Position numbers and translations under genes: made by a program | From: Salipiger bermudensis HTCC2601 | Lineage (GTDB): Bacteria; Pseudomonadota; Alphaproteobacteria; Rhodobacterales; Rhodobacteraceae | Assembly: GCF_000153725.1 (NCBI RefSeq) | Contig: NZ_DS022276.1 | Location: 614,188 to 678,187, forward strand | Direction of reading: 5' to 3' | Length of the DNA: 64,000 bases | Part shown: one piece after another, positions 7,993 through 17,715 of the stretch | Layout of the letters: every line of letters starts with the position of its first letter | Numbering within the stretch: the first letter of the stretch is position 1 | The notes under the pieces: generated by a model | Told to the model about the DNA's origin: nothing | Seen by the model: the letters and a program-made list of their open reading frames with translations, nothing else | Databases searched by the model: none

Positions 7993-9426
7993 GTGGCTGA
8001 GACCCATCAACCTGCCCCCTCCCTCTACGAGGCGCGCGAGCCGATCTTCCCGCGCCGCGTGAGCGGGACATTCCGCAATCTCAAATGGTGGCTGATGGGG
8101 CTGATGCTGGGCATCTACTACATCACCCCGTGGATTCGCTGGGATCGCGGCCCGGAACTGCCCGACCAGGCGGTGCTTCTCGACCTCGCCAACCGTCGCT
8201 TCTTCTTCTTTTTCATCGAGATCTGGCCGCACGAGTTCTACTTTGTCGCCGGCCTTCTTGTGATGGCCGGGCTCGGGCTCTTCCTCTTCACCTCGGCGCT
8301 GGGACGAGTCTGGTGCGGCTACGCCTGCCCGCAGACCGTCTGGACCGATCTCTTCATCCTGGTCGAGCGCTGGATCGAGGGCGACCGCAACGCCCGCCTG
8401 CGCCTGCACCGGCAAAAGAAGATGGACGCCCGCAAGCTGCGCCTGCGGATCACCAAATGGGTGGCGTGGTTCCTGATCGCGCTGGCCACCGGCGGCGCGT
8501 GGATCTTCTACTTCACCGACGCCCCGACGCTGATGGTCAATCTCGTGACCGGCAATGCCCATCCGGTGGCCTACACCACCATGCTGGTGCTCACCGCTAC
8601 CACCTTCGCCTTCGGCGGCTTCGCCCGCGAGCAGATCTGCATCTACGCCTGCCCGTGGCCGCGCATCCAGGCCGCGATGATGGACGAGGACACGCTGACC
8701 GTGGGCTACCGCGACTGGCGCGGCGAGCCGCGGGGCAAGCACCGCAAGGGCGCCGGCGCCGAGAACCTCGGCGACTGCATCGACTGCCACGCCTGCGTCA
8801 ACGTCTGCCCGATGGGGATCGACATCCGCGATGGCCAGCAGCTCGCCTGCATCACCTGCGCGCTCTGCATCGATGCCTGCGACGACGTGATGGAGAAGAT
8901 CGGCAAGCCGCGGGGCCTGATCGACTACCTCGCCCTCTCCGACGAGACCCGCGAGCGCGCCGGCGAGACGCCGCGACCGGTGTGGAAGCACGTCTTCCGC
9001 CCCCGGGTGATCCTCTATACCGCGCTCTGGTCGCTGGTCGGCGTCGGACTGCTGGTGGCGCTGGTGCTGCGCCCCGATGTCGAGATGACCGTCGCCCCGG
9101 TGCGCAACCCGACCTTCGTGGTGCTCTCGGACGGCTCGATCCGCAACACCTACGACGTGCGCCTGCGCAACAAGCATGGCGAGGAACGGCCCTACGCGCT
9201 GTCGATCGCCGACAATGACGGGCTTGCCATCACGCTCGAGGGCGAGGACGATCTTATCGTCGATGTGCCCGCCAACGAGACCTACCTGCAGCGCGTCTAC
9301 GTGACCGCCCCGAGCGGCAGCCCGGAGGCGCAGGCCGAGCGCACCGGCTTCGAGCTGCGGCTCGAGGACACCACCACCGGCCACAGCGCCACCAAGGACA
9401 CCGTGTTCAACGGACGGGACAACTGA
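7993..9426 (+). CDS. ccoG: cbb3 oxidase maturation ferredoxin CcoG (RdxB/FixG)
   Basis: Inner-membrane iron-sulfur protein that takes part in copper handling during cbb3 oxidase maturation. It has 477 residues from the GTG at 7993, chosen because CGGAG lies 9 bases upstream and family members start about 30 residues before PRRVSGTFR. Seen: about five membrane segments, GRVWCGYACPQTVWTDLF near residue 105, then two 4Fe-4S motifs, CIDCHACVNVCPMG and CITCALCIDAC, and a C-terminal immunoglobulin-like domain (FVVLSDGSIRNTYDVRLRN). It is first of ccoGHIS behind a perfect FNR box, and its stop overlaps the ccoH start (TGATG). Confidence 0.96.
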   Translation: MAETHQPAPSLYEAREPIFPRRVSGTFRNLKWWLMGLMLGIYYITPWIRWDRGPELPDQAVLLDLANRRFFFFFIEIWPHEFYFVAGLLVMAGLGLFLFTSALGRVWCGYACPQTVWTDLFILVERWIEGDRNARLRLHRQKKMDARKLRLRITKWVAWFLIALATGGAWIFYFTDAPTLMVNLVTGNAHPVAYTTMLVLTATTFAFGGFAREQICIYACPWPRIQAAMMDEDTLTVGYRDWRGEPRGKHRKGAGAENLGDCIDCHACVNVCPMGIDIRDGQQLACITCALCIDACDDVMEKIGKPRGLIDYLALSDETRERAGETPRPVWKHVFRPRVILYTALWSLVGVGLLVALVLRPDVEMTVAPVRNPTFVVLSDGSIRNTYDVRLRNKHGEERPYALSIADNDGLAITLEGEDDLIVDVPANETYLQRVYVTAPSGSPEAQAERTGFELRLEDTTTGHSATKDTVFNGRDN

Positions 9427-9887
9427 TGACCAAGGATTTCAAACTCACCGGCTGGCACGTTCTGGCCATCTTCGTCGGCGCCTTCGGGGTGATCATCGCG
9501 GTCAACCTGGCGCTGGCCTTCAACGCGGTGAACACCTTCCCCGGCCTGCAGGTGAAGAACTCCTACGTCGCCAGCCAGACCTTCGACGACCGACGCGCGG
9601 CGCAGGAGGCGCTCGGCTGGACGGTCGAGACCAGCCACGAGGACGGCCTCCTCGCCCTCGCCATTACCGATGAAAAGGGCTACCCGGTGCGCCCAGCCGG
9701 CTTCTCGGCCAAGGTCGGCCGCACCACCACGGTGCGCGACGACCGCGAGCCCGCGTTCCGCTTCGATGGCCGCGCCTACGTGGCCGAAGATGCGCTGGCG
9801 CCGGGCTACTGGAACATCTGGCTGACCGCAGAGGCCCATGACGGCACCCTCTTCGAGCAGCGCCTGGAACTCTACGTCAAGGAATGA
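9426..9887 (+). CDS. ccoH: cbb3 oxidase assembly protein CcoH (FixH family)
   Basis: Inner-membrane protein of 153 residues needed to assemble cbb3 oxidase. Seen: an N-terminal membrane helix (residues ~12-32, VLAIFVGAFGVIIAVNLALA) followed by a periplasmic domain with NSYVASQTFDD and a beta-rich FixH tail (GYWNIWLTAEAHDGTLFEQR). The ATG overlaps the ccoG stop, so translation is coupled. ccoI begins 4 bases after its stop. Confidence 0.95.
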   Translation: MTKDFKLTGWHVLAIFVGAFGVIIAVNLALAFNAVNTFPGLQVKNSYVASQTFDDRRAAQEALGWTVETSHEDGLLALAITDEKGYPVRPAGFSAKVGRTTTVRDDREPAFRFDGRAYVAEDALAPGYWNIWLTAEAHDGTLFEQRLELYVKE

Positions 9888-9891
9888 CGCG

Positions 9892-12077
9892 ATGACCGCA
9901 GCAATGCGCCCGCAGGTCTCGGCCTGCCCCGCCTGCTCCGCCGCTCCCGCCGCCGAGGCCCTCGCCGAAGCGCAGCTGCCTGATGACAGCCACGTGGTGT
10001 TGTCGCTGCCGACCATCCATTGCGCCAACTGCATCCGCGGCGTGGAGGCCGCGCTCGCCGCTGCCCCGGGCGTGCGCAGCGCCCGCGTCAACCTCACCAT
10101 GAAGCGCGTGGCGATCGAGGCCGATGCCGGGCTCAGTGCCGAGGACCTGATACCGGTGGTCACCGCCGCCGGCTACGAGGCCCACGAGCTCGACACCGGC
10201 GCGCTCTCGGCCACCCAGACCGACAAGGCTGGTCGCGACCTCTTGATGCGGCTCGCGGTGGCGGGCTTCGCCATGATGAACGTCATGCTGCTGTCGATCT
10301 CGGTCTGTCCGGCGCCGAAGGCCCGACCCGCGACATGTTCCATTGGGTCTCGGCGGCGATCACCCTGCCGACCATCGCCTTCTCGGGGCAGATCTTCTTC
10401 CGCAACGCCTGGAGCGCGCTCCGCGCCGGCCGGCTCAACATGGACGTGCCAATCTCGCTCGCGATCCTGCTGGCGGTGGTGACCTCGCTCTGGGAGACCT
10501 CGCTCTCGGGCGAGCACGCCTATTTCGACGCCGCCATCGCGCTGACCTTCTTCCTGCTGACGGGGCGCTATCTCGACCATCGCACCCGCTCCATCGCGCG
10601 CTCCGCCGCCGAGGAGCTGGCGGCGCTCGAGGTGCCGCGCGCCTGGCGCCTGACCGACGATGGCGAGGAGCAGGTCTCGGTCGCCGATCTGCGCATCGGT
10701 GATCTGCTGCGGGTGCGCCCCGGCGGGCGCATGCCGGTCGATGGCGAGATCGCGGAGGGCCAGTCCGAGCTCGACCGCTCTCTGCTCACCGGCGAGACGG
10801 TGCCGGTCTACGCGGCGCCGGGCACGCTGGTCAGCGCCGGCGAAGTCAACCTCACCGGCCCGCTGCTGGTGCGCGCCAGCGCCGTGGGCCGCGAAACCTC
10901 GCTGCATCGCATGGCGGATCTGGTGGCGGTGGCCGAGTCGGGCCGCGCCAACTACACGCCGCTGGCCGACAAGGCCGCCAAGCTCTACGCGCCGGGCGTG
11001 CACATCCTCTCGGCCCTCGCCTTCGTCGGCTGGTATCTCTACACGCAGGATTTCCGCGTCGCGCTCAACATCGCGGCGGCGGTGCTGATCATCACCTGCC
11101 CCTGCGCCCTCGGCCTCGCGGTGCCCGCAGTGACCACCGCCGCGTCGGGGCGGCTGTTCAGGAAGGGCCTTCTGATCAAGGACGCCACTGCGCTCGAGCG
11201 CCTGTCCGAGATCGACACGGTGGTGTTCGACAAGACCGGCACGCTCACCGCCGGTGCGCCCGAGGTCACCAATGTCGAGGATTTCACCCGCGCCGATCTC
11301 GAGATCGCGCTGGCGCTGGCCGAGGGCTCGTCCCACCCGCTCTCGGTCGCGCTGACGACCGCCCTGCGCGCCAGGGGTCTCGCCCCCGCCCCGGTGACCG
11401 GGATCACCGAGGTGCCGGGCCACGGCACACAAGGCCTCTGGCAGGGCCGCCGCGTGCGGCTCGGCCGCGCCGCCTGGGTCGGCGGCGGCAGTTCGGACCT
11501 CACCGCCACCTGGCTCGCCGTGGGAGACGGCCCGGCGCAGGTCTTCACCTTCGCCGACAGCCTGCGCGACGGCGCCGAGGAAACCGTGAGCGCGCTCATC
11601 AAGGCCGGCAAGCGGGTGATCCTGATCTCCGGCGACAGTACCGCCGCGGTCGAGGCGCTGGCGCGCCGGCTGGGCATCCCGCAATGGATCGCCGAAGCAC
11701 TGCCGCAGGACAAGGCCGCCCGCATCAAGGCGCTCACCGATGAAGGCGCGCGCGTGCTGATGGTGGGCGACGGGCTCAACGACACCGCGGCGCTCGCCGG
11801 CGCGCATGTGTCGATCTCGCCGGCCACGGCGCTCGACGCCGCCCGCGTCGCCTCCGACATCGTGCTGCTCGGCAACTCGCTCGCCCCGCTGCCCGAGGCG
11901 CTGACCCTGTCGAAGAAAGCCACCCGCCGCATCCGCGAGAACTTTGCCATCGCCACGTGGTACAACGTCATCGCCGTGCCGCTGGCCATCGCCGGGCTGT
12001 GCTCGCCGCTGATCGCGGCGCTTGCGATGTCCGCCTCGTCGATTACCGTGTCGCTGAACGCGCTGCGCCTGCGCTGA
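9892..12077 (+). pseudogene. ccoI: Copper P-type ATPase CcoI, broken by a one-base deletion
   Basis: Would be a CPx-type copper-exporting ATPase that supplies copper to CcoN. One frame runs from the ATG at 9892 with a heavy-metal domain (IHCANC) to LLSISV at ~10305. It then reads unrelated sequence to 10482. The correct protein resumes in the +1 frame at SGAEGPTRDMFHW. Adding one G after position 10307 restores SISV-W-SGAEG, the expected sequence, and gives 728 residues, a normal CcoI length. The rest is intact: TCPCALG, DKTGT, SSHPLS and GDGLND are all present. It is either a true recent mutation or a sequencing error in a GC-rich run. Gene identity is certain; its broken state is not. Confidence 0.9.
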
Positions 12078-12111
12078 CCAAGCCGCAAGCCCCCAAGCCC
12101 AAGGACCCGCC

Positions 12112-12273
12112 ATGAACATCCTGCTCTACCTGATCCCGATCTCGCTCTTCCTCGGCGGCATGGGGCTGCTGTTCTTCGTCATCACAGTGCGCACCAAGCA
12201 GTATGACGACCCCGAGGGCAACGCCGCCCGCATCCTCTCGGGCCAATACGACGACAAGCCCAAGCAGGACTGA
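12112..12273 (+). CDS. ccoS: cbb3 oxidase maturation protein CcoS
   Basis: Single-helix inner-membrane protein of 53 residues needed for cofactor insertion into cbb3 oxidase. It starts MNILLYLIPISLFLGGMGLL, with a membrane helix over about residues 3-25, followed by TVRTKQYDDPEGNAARIL, the conserved CcoS tail (Y-D-D-P-E-G). It lies 34 bp after ccoI and closes ccoGHIS. It is too short for most default gene searches but clearly real. Confidence 0.95.
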   Translation: MNILLYLIPISLFLGGMGLLFFVITVRTKQYDDPEGNAARILSGQYDDKPKQD

Positions 12274-12303
12274 CCCCCCTCACGCTGCCCCCCGCCCCCT
12301 GCT

Positions 12304-12340
12304 CCTTTTCTACGTCGGAAAATACTCCCGCCGGAGGCAT
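12304..12340 (-). repeat. Dispersed intergenic repeat, copy A
   Basis: Read on the minus strand it has GCCTCCGGCGGGAGTATTTT, then CGACGTAGA. CTCCGGCGGGAG folds as a small hairpin and is followed by a T-rich run. The same string recurs at 12439, 17592 and, degraded, at 17716. It lies just past ccoS and pairs with copy B in one 245 bp gene-free gap. Confidence 0.75.
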
Positions 12341-12438
12341 CCCGCACCCGCCAGACACGCCAGGGCAGGGCTCCCTCCGAACAACGCCCCCAAAGGCGGG
12401 CATTCCCGGTCACCGGCCGCCCCGGCGCCACGCCCCGC

Positions 12439-12473
12439 TCTTCTCTACGTCGCAAATACTCCCGCCGGAGGCG
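12439..12473 (-). repeat. Dispersed intergenic repeat, copy B
   Basis: The minus strand reads GCCTCCGGCGGGAGTATTT, then GCGACGTAGAGAAGA. It is nearly identical to copies A and C. It lies about 45 bp past the stop of the GMC oxidoreductase gene, so on that strand it could act as its terminator (hairpin plus TATTT). Confidence 0.75.
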
Positions 12474-12518
12474 TCCCGGGCCTGCCACCGGCCCAACGGC
12501 CCGGCACGTGCGCCCCGG

Positions 12519-14099
12519 TCACCCACGCAGGATCATTTCCGCCGCCTTTTCGGCGATCATGATCGTGGGCGCGTTGGTGTTGCCGCTGGTGATGGTCGGC
12601 ATGACGCTGGCATCGACCACCCGCAGCCCGTCGAGCCCCTTCATCCGGCATTCCGCATCGAGCGGCGCCGCCTCGTCCAGCCCCATGCGCACCGTGCCCA
12701 CCGGGTGGAAGATCGTCGTGCCCACGTCGCCGGCGGCTTGCGCCACCTCCGCGTCCGTCTGGTGATCCGCCCCGGGCTTGACCTCTTCGGGGGCGTATTT
12801 CGCCATTGCCCCTTGCGTCATGATGCGGCGCGACAGGCGGATGCTGTCCACCGCGACGCGGCGGTCGCCCTCGGTCGAGAGGTAATTCGGCGCGATCACC
12901 GGCGCATCCTTGGGATCGTTCGAGGCCAACCGGATCGTGCCGCGGCTCTCGGGGCGGAGGTTGCAGACACTGGCGGTGATCGCCGGGTAGCTGTGCAGCG
13001 GCTGGCCGAAGGCGTCGAGCGACAGCGGTTGCACGTGGAACTCCACGTCCGGCGTGGCGAGCCCTTCGCGGGACTTGGCGAAGGCGCCGAGCTGCGAGGG
13101 CGCCATCGACATCGGTCCGGAGCGCCGTGCCACGTATTCCAGCCCGATCGCCAGCTTGCCCATGAGCGAATTGGCCATCTGGTTGAGGGTCTTGGCCCCG
13201 GTGAGGCGCCACGAACAGCGCAGCTGCAGGTGGTCCTGCAGGTTGCCACCCACCCCCGGCGCGTCATGCCGCACCTCTATGCCGTGCGCGCGCAGCTCCT
13301 CTGCCGGGCCGATGCCGGAGAGCTGCAGCAGCTGCGGCGAGTTCACCGCACCGGCCGAGAGGATCACGTCGCCGCCGCAGCGCGCCTCGCGCGGCTGGCC
13401 GCCCTGTTCGTAGGCCACGCCCACGACCTTGCTGCCCTCGAAGATCAGCCCGGTGACATGGGCATGGGTCTCGACCCGAAGGTTCTCGCTGTCGGTGGTG
13501 CGCAGGAAGGCCTTGGCAGTGTTCATCCGCCAGCCGTTGCGCTGGTTCACCCTGAAATAGCCCACGCCCTCGTTGTTGCCGGTGTTGAAATCGGTGACCT
13601 TGGGCAGCCCGGCCTCGTGCGCCGCCTCCATCCAGTCGTCGAGCACCGGCCAGTGCAGGCGCTGGTTCTCGACCCGCCATTCGCCGCCCGCGCCGTGCAT
13701 CTCGCTCTCGCCCTCGACGAAGTCCTCGCTCTTCCTGAAATAGGGCAGCACATCGTCCCAGCCCCAGCCGGTCAGGCCCATCTGGCGCCAGCCATCGTAA
13801 TCCGCCGCCTGTCCGCGCAGGTAGAGCATGCCGTTGATCGACGAGCAGCCACCCAGCACCTTGCCGCGCGGGTAAAGCAGCGAGCGGCCGTTCAGCCCGT
13901 CATCTGGCGCGGTGCGGTAGCACCAGTCGGTGCGCGGATTGTCGATGCAGTAGAGGTAGCCCATCGGGATGTGGATCCAGTGATAGGTATCGCGCCCGCC
14001 CGCCTCGAGCAGCAGCACCCGGCGCCCCGCCTCGGCCAGCCGCTTGGCCAGAACACAGCCCGCGCTGCCCGCTCCGATGATGACGTGATCCCAAGACAT
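12519..14099 (-). CDS. GMC-family FAD oxidoreductase (alcohol/choline dehydrogenase-like)
   Basis: FAD-dependent oxidation of an alcohol; the substrate is not determined. It has 526 residues. Seen: an N-terminal dinucleotide fold SWDHVIIGAGSAGCVLAKRL, the GMC signature around GKVLGGCSSINGMLYLRG, a second signature around GAVNSPQLLQLSGIG, and a C-terminal active site with IFHPVGTVRMG and SGNTNAPTIMIAEKAA, which holds the catalytic His and Asn. The ATG at 14099 is chosen over one 18 bases upstream because GGGGGAGGGCAGC precedes it. BetA-type choline dehydrogenase is one option, but no betB or transporter is nearby, so a general alcohol dehydrogenase is as likely. It is divergent from the sequence leading to lrp. 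Confidence 0.9.
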   Translation of the reverse strand: MSWDHVIIGAGSAGCVLAKRLAEAGRRVLLLEAGGRDTYHWIHIPMGYLYCIDNPRTDWCYRTAPDDGLNGRSLLYPRGKVLGGCSSINGMLYLRGQAADYDGWRQMGLTGWGWDDVLPYFRKSEDFVEGESEMHGAGGEWRVENQRLHWPVLDDWMEAAHEAGLPKVTDFNTGNNEGVGYFRVNQRNGWRMNTAKAFLRTTDSENLRVETHAHVTGLIFEGSKVVGVAYEQGGQPREARCGGDVILSAGAVNSPQLLQLSGIGPAEELRAHGIEVRHDAPGVGGNLQDHLQLRCSWRLTGAKTLNQMANSLMGKLAIGLEYVARRSGPMSMAPSQLGAFAKSREGLATPDVEFHVQPLSLDAFGQPLHSYPAITASVCNLRPESRGTIRLASNDPKDAPVIAPNYLSTEGDRRVAVDSIRLSRRIMTQGAMAKYAPEEVKPGADHQTDAEVAQAAGDVGTTIFHPVGTVRMGLDEAAPLDAECRMKGLDGLRVVDASVMPTITSGNTNAPTIMIAEKAAEMILRG

Positions 14100-14220
14100 G
14101 CTGCCCTCCCCCGGCATGCGTACCGGCCATTCAATTGTCTGACATTTGATATGTCAGACAATTGAGCCCCGCGCAACTGCTTGCGCGGAAGGACCAGCAT
14201 GTTCGCGCAACCGCGAGGCG

Positions 14221-14679
14221 TCAGACCGGCAGGGCGGTGGTCTTGAAGACGGTGCGCAGCGCGAAGCTCGACTGCATCTGCGCCACGCCGGGCAGACGGG
14301 TCAGGTGCTGTCGGTGGATTCGGGCGAAATCCTCGGTATCCTCGGCCACGACCTTGAGGATGTAATCGGCGCTGCCCGCCATCAGGTGGCATTCGAGCAC
14401 ATCGGGAATGCGCGAGACCGCCTTCTCGAACGCCTCGAGCACCTCGTCGGCCTGCGCACTGAGGGTAATCTCGACGAAGACCGTGGTCGGCATGCCCATC
14501 CTGCGCGCGTCGAGCAGCGCCACGTAGCCGCGGATGATGCCCTCGCTCTCGAGCCGCTGCACCCGGCGGTGGCAGGCCGAGGCCGAAAGATGCACCTGCT
14601 CGGAGAGCTCGGCATTCGACATGCGCCCCTGCTTTTGCAGCACGCGCAGGATGCGATGGTCGATATCGTCGAGGTCCAT
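14221..14679 (-). CDS. Lrp/AsnC-family regulator, probable regulator of ald
   Basis: DNA-binding protein of 152 residues. Seen: an N-terminal helix-turn-helix (NAELSEQVHLSASACHRRVQ, residues ~22-41) and a C-terminal ligand-binding (RAM) domain with FVEITL, VLECHLMAGSADYILKV and a SFALRTVFKTTALP end. The ATG at 14679 gives the normal family length; the frame is open further upstream. It is divergent from the alanine dehydrogenase gene with a 135 bp gap, the usual AldR/ald layout, so it probably senses an amino acid and controls ald. Confidence 0.93.
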   Translation of the reverse strand: MDLDDIDHRILRVLQKQGRMSNAELSEQVHLSASACHRRVQRLESEGIIRGYVALLDARRMGMPTTVFVEITLSAQADEVLEAFEKAVSRIPDVLECHLMAGSADYILKVVAEDTEDFARIHRQHLTRLPGVAQMQSSFALRTVFKTTALPV

Positions 14680-14814
14680 GGCAGGTTCTTTCACGAGACG
14701 GCGGAATCTTCGAAGGTTCTGCGAAGAACCCGGGCTGCAAAGCACCAAATCCGGCGGGAAATTGCAAGCCACGGCTGTCACGCTGATCCCAGAGAACTTA
14801 GGGAGGACTCAGCC

Positions 14815-15927
14815 ATGAAACTCGGATGCCCCAGAGAGGTCAAAGCGCAGGAATACCGCGTCGGCCTGACGCCCAACGCCGCGCGCGAAGCGGTGTCGCA
14901 GGGCCACGAGGTGCTGATCCAGAGCGGCGCCGGGCTCGGCGCCGGCTTCGAGGATGACGACTACGTCGCCGCGGGCGCCACGATCGTCGATACCGCGCGG
15001 GAGGTCTTTGACGCGACCGAGATGATCGTCAAGGTCAAGGAACCGCAGCCGGCCGAGCGCGCCATGCTGCGCGAGGGGCAGCTGCTCTTCACTTATCTCC
15101 ACCTCGCGCCCGACCCGGCCCAGACCGACGACCTGCTGGCCTCGGGGGCCACCTGCATGGCTTACGAGACCGTGACCGACGACCGTGGCGGTCTGCCGCT
15201 GCTGGCGCCGATGTCCGAGGTCGCCGGGCGACTGGCGCCGCAGATGGGGGCGTGGTCGCTGCAGAAGGCCAATGGCGGGCGCGGCGTGCTGATGGGCGGC
15301 GTGCCCGGCGTGGGCCCGGCCAACGTCGTGGTGGTGGGCGGCGGCAATGTCGGCACCCACGCGGCCCGCATCGCCGCCGGCATGGGCGCCAATGTCACCG
15401 TGCTCGACCGCTCGCTGCCGCGGCTGCGCTATCTCGATGACGTGTTCGGCACCACCTTCCGCAACCGCTACTCGACCGAGGGCGCACTGGTCGAGGTCTT
15501 GCCGGAGGCCGACATGGTGATCGGCGCGGTGCTGATCCCCGGCGCCGCCGCGCCCAAGCTGATCAGCCGCGAGATGCTGGGGCTGATGAAGCCCGGCGCG
15601 GTGCTGGTGGACGTGGCCATCGACCAGGGCGGCTGCTTCGAGACCTCGCGGGCGACAACCCATGACGATCCGGTCTACGAGGTCGACGGCATCCAGCATT
15701 ACTGCGTCGCCAACATGCCCGGCGCGGTGCCGCGCACCTCGACCATCGCGCTTGGCAACGCCACCCTGCCCTTCGTGATGGCGCTGGCGAACAAGGGCTG
15801 GCGGAAGGCCTGTGCCGAGGACCGTCACCTGCTTGCGGGTCTGAACGTGCACGCGGGCCAGCTCACCAACGCGCCGGTGGCCGAGGCGCTGGGGCGCGCC
15901 TTCGTGGCGCCGGAGAGCGTTCTCTGA
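14815..15927 (+). CDS. ald: Alanine dehydrogenase
   Basis: NAD-dependent interconversion of L-alanine with pyruvate and ammonia in the cytoplasm. It has 370 residues, the normal length. Seen: [20 protein letters not shown] at the start, K75 (VKVKEPQ) and H96 (YLHLAPD) as the substrate-binding and catalytic residues, a glycine-rich NAD fold [18 protein letters not shown], and [21 protein letters not shown] precedes the ATG. It is divergent from an Lrp-type gene, so alanine or another amino acid probably induces it. Confidence 0.97.
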   Translation: MKLGCPREVKAQEYRVGLTPNAAREAVSQGHEVLIQSGAGLGAGFEDDDYVAAGATIVDTAREVFDATEMIVKVKEPQPAERAMLREGQLLFTYLHLAPDPAQTDDLLASGATCMAYETVTDDRGGLPLLAPMSEVAGRLAPQMGAWSLQKANGGRGVLMGGVPGVGPANVVVVGGGNVGTHAARIAAGMGANVTVLDRSLPRLRYLDDVFGTTFRNRYSTEGALVEVLPEADMVIGAVLIPGAAAPKLISREMLGLMKPGAVLVDVAIDQGGCFETSRATTHDDPVYEVDGIQHYCVANMPGAVPRTSTIALGNATLPFVMALANKGWRKACAEDRHLLAGLNVHAGQLTNAPVAEALGRAFVAPESVL

Positions 15928-15938
15928 GGAGGCGTTAC

Positions 15939-15961
15939 GCCGGCGCCTGACGGGCGCCGGC
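15939..15961 (+). terminator. Hairpin after ald
   Basis: GCCGGCGCC (15939-15947) pairs with GGCGCCGGC (15953-15961) across five bases, 11 bp past the ald stop. No T tract follows, so it may stabilise the mRNA end rather than terminate by itself. Confidence 0.45.
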
Positions 15962-16004
15962 ACGCGCTGACCATCTGACTTTGAGAAACGGGCGTGCCCG
16001 GAGC

Positions 16005-16892
16005 TCAGAGCACCACGATGCCGCTGTGCTTGGCCTTGTGTTCGGGCTCGACGTGGATCGTCACCCGGCTGCCCTCGAAGCTGGCATGCAGCGCGTGCTC
16101 GAGTCGGTCGCAGATGTCATGCGCCGCGTCCACCGTCATCTCGCCCGGCACCACGAGGTGGAACTCCACGAAGAGCGCACTGCCGGCGCGGCGCGAGCGC
16201 AGGTCATGCGCCTCGACCGCGCCCTCGGCATTGGCCGAGATCAGCGCCCGCATCTGCTCGAGCTCCCCTTCCGGCGCAGCCTCGTCCATGAGCCCGCCGA
16301 CCGAATGGCGCATCACCTGCCAGCCGGCCCAGAGGATGTTGACCGCCACCAGCGCCGCCAGCGCCGGGTCGAGCCAACTCCAGCCTGTCAGCACCGCCGC
16401 GACGATGCCGATGGTGACGCCCACCGAGGTGAACACATCCGTGAGCAGATGCTTGCCGTCGGCCTCGAGCGCCGGAGAGTAGAGCCGCCGCCCGGCACGG
16501 ATCAGCACGAAGGACCAGACCGCGTTGATCACGCTGGCCACGAGGTTGATGCCGAGCCCGAGCCACGGATCATCGATGATGCGCGGCGCCTGCCAGGCGC
16601 CCCACGCCTCGCGTAGGATCAGGATCGCCGCGACGATGATCAGCACGCCCTCGAGCACGGCGCTGAAATATTCCGCCTTGTGGTGCCCGAACGGGTGATC
16701 CGCGTCCGCCGGCTGCGCCGCGATGCGCAGCGCCACCAATGCGGTCAGTGCCGTCGCCACGTTGACGATGCTTTCGAGCGCGTCCGACAGCAGAGCCACC
16801 GAGCCGGTGAGCCACCAGGCCAGCGTCTTGATGGCAAGGACCACGAGGCCCACGACGACGCTGCCGCAGGCGATTTTGATGGCTCGGCTCAT
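16005..16892 (-). CDS. Cation diffusion facilitator (CDF) family efflux transporter
   Basis: Inner-membrane proton/divalent-cation antiporter of 295 residues; zinc, iron or manganese are the usual substrates. Seen: six membrane segments, the metal site LLSDALES in helix 2 and HLLTDVFTS in helix 5, and HPFGHHKAEYF, the family signature after helix 2. The cytoplasmic C-terminal domain ends with VEFHLVVPGEMTV and VTIHVEPEHK. SDALE has one Asp where zinc-specific pumps often show HxxxD, which leans towards Fe or Mn, but that is weak. It is convergent with ald. Confidence 0.94.
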   Translation of the reverse strand: MSRAIKIACGSVVVGLVVLAIKTLAWWLTGSVALLSDALESIVNVATALTALVALRIAAQPADADHPFGHHKAEYFSAVLEGVLIIVAAILILREAWGAWQAPRIIDDPWLGLGINLVASVINAVWSFVLIRAGRRLYSPALEADGKHLLTDVFTSVGVTIGIVAAVLTGWSWLDPALAALVAVNILWAGWQVMRHSVGGLMDEAAPEGELEQMRALISANAEGAVEAHDLRSRRAGSALFVEFHLVVPGEMTVDAAHDICDRLEHALHASFEGSRVTIHVEPEHKAKHSGIVVL

Positions 16893-17014
16893 GGCACCCT
16901 CTTCGCTGATCCGGGTCTGTTAGCGAAGCGACACGCACCGCGCAACCGGTCGCAGCGGGAGGCCGGGCTGCACGGGGCGAAAGGCTTGCGGGCGCCCGAG
17001 GACGCCCACGCGGC

Positions 17015-17437
17015 TCACTTCTTCAGCGCGTCGCGGATCTCGATCAGGATGTCGAGCTGCGACGGCCCGGTCGGCACCTCGGGGGCGACCTCGTCGGGCT
17101 TCTCGGCGGCGGCCTTCACCCGGTTCACCATCTTGACCAGCATGAAGACCACGAAGGCGATGATGAAGAAGTTGATCACCGCCATGATGAACTTGCCGAC
17201 CGCGAAGACCGGCGCGCCGGCCTCGGTCGCCGCGTCGAGCGAGGCATACTCGTTGCCGTCGAGCGCGTAGAACCAGCCGGTGAAATCGATCCCGCCAGTG
17301 AACAGCGCGATGATCGGGTTGAGGATGTCGCCCACCAGCGACTGCACGATGGCGGTGAAGGCGGCCCCGATGATGATGCCCACCGCCATGTCCATAACAT
17401 TGCCCTTAGCGATGAAATCCTTGAATTCGTTGATCAC
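17015..17437 (-). CDS. mscL: Large-conductance mechanosensitive channel MscL
   Basis: Pentameric inner-membrane channel that opens under membrane tension and releases solutes during osmotic downshock. It has 140 residues from a GTG at 17437, selected because AAGGAA lies 7 bases upstream and MscL proteins begin near [12 protein letters not shown]. Seen: helix 1 ([20 protein letters not shown]), a periplasmic loop, helix 2 ([20 protein letters not shown]) and a C-terminal helix ending [15 protein letters not shown]. The frame stays open upstream to 17647, but that part has no similarity to the family. Confidence 0.95.
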   Translation of the reverse strand: MINEFKDFIAKGNVMDMAVGIIIGAAFTAIVQSLVGDILNPIIALFTGGIDFTGWFYALDGNEYASLDAATEAGAPVFAVGKFIMAVINFFIIAFVVFMLVKMVNRVKAAAEKPDEVAPEVPTGPSQLDILIEIRDALKK

Positions 17438-17591
17438 GGTCACGTTCCTTGTGATGACTGACACTGATGACACCCGGCTCTGCTGCATCGCGGCACAACC
17501 CACGCGCGATCCTGCCACGGCTGGCGTGGCGCGTGAAGCGGCAAGGTCCGGAGCCTTGCCCCCGCGGTGCACATTCGGCACGGTGCGGCCT

Positions 17592-17628
17592 GCCTCCGGC
17601 GGGAGTATTTTTCGACGTAGAGAAGAAC
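17592..17628 (+). repeat. Dispersed intergenic repeat, copy C
   Basis: GCCTCCGGCGGGAGTATTTT followed by TCGACGTAGAGAAGA on the plus strand. It is the cleanest copy, in opposite orientation to copies A and B. Confidence 0.75.
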
Positions 17629-17715
17629 AGGGACGCGCCCGAACCATGCCTGCCGAGAGGTGCGCGGCGAGCGATGCGGCCTTGCCCGACGGGGCGCGGA
17701 CGGCAACGGCTGCGC

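Noticed and set aside
10173..12119. Antisense open frame of 648 codons across ccoI
   Set aside because: Mirror of the ccoI frame; low-complexity Arg/Gly/Asp composition typical of a shadow.
12705..14165. Plus-strand open frame of 486 codons opposite the GMC oxidoreductase gene
   Set aside because: The minus-strand gene has all GMC motifs; this frame has none.
17438..17647. Longer mscL start (70 codons more)
   Set aside because: The added residues have no MscL similarity and overlap repeat-rich DNA; GTG at 17437 has a good ribosome site.
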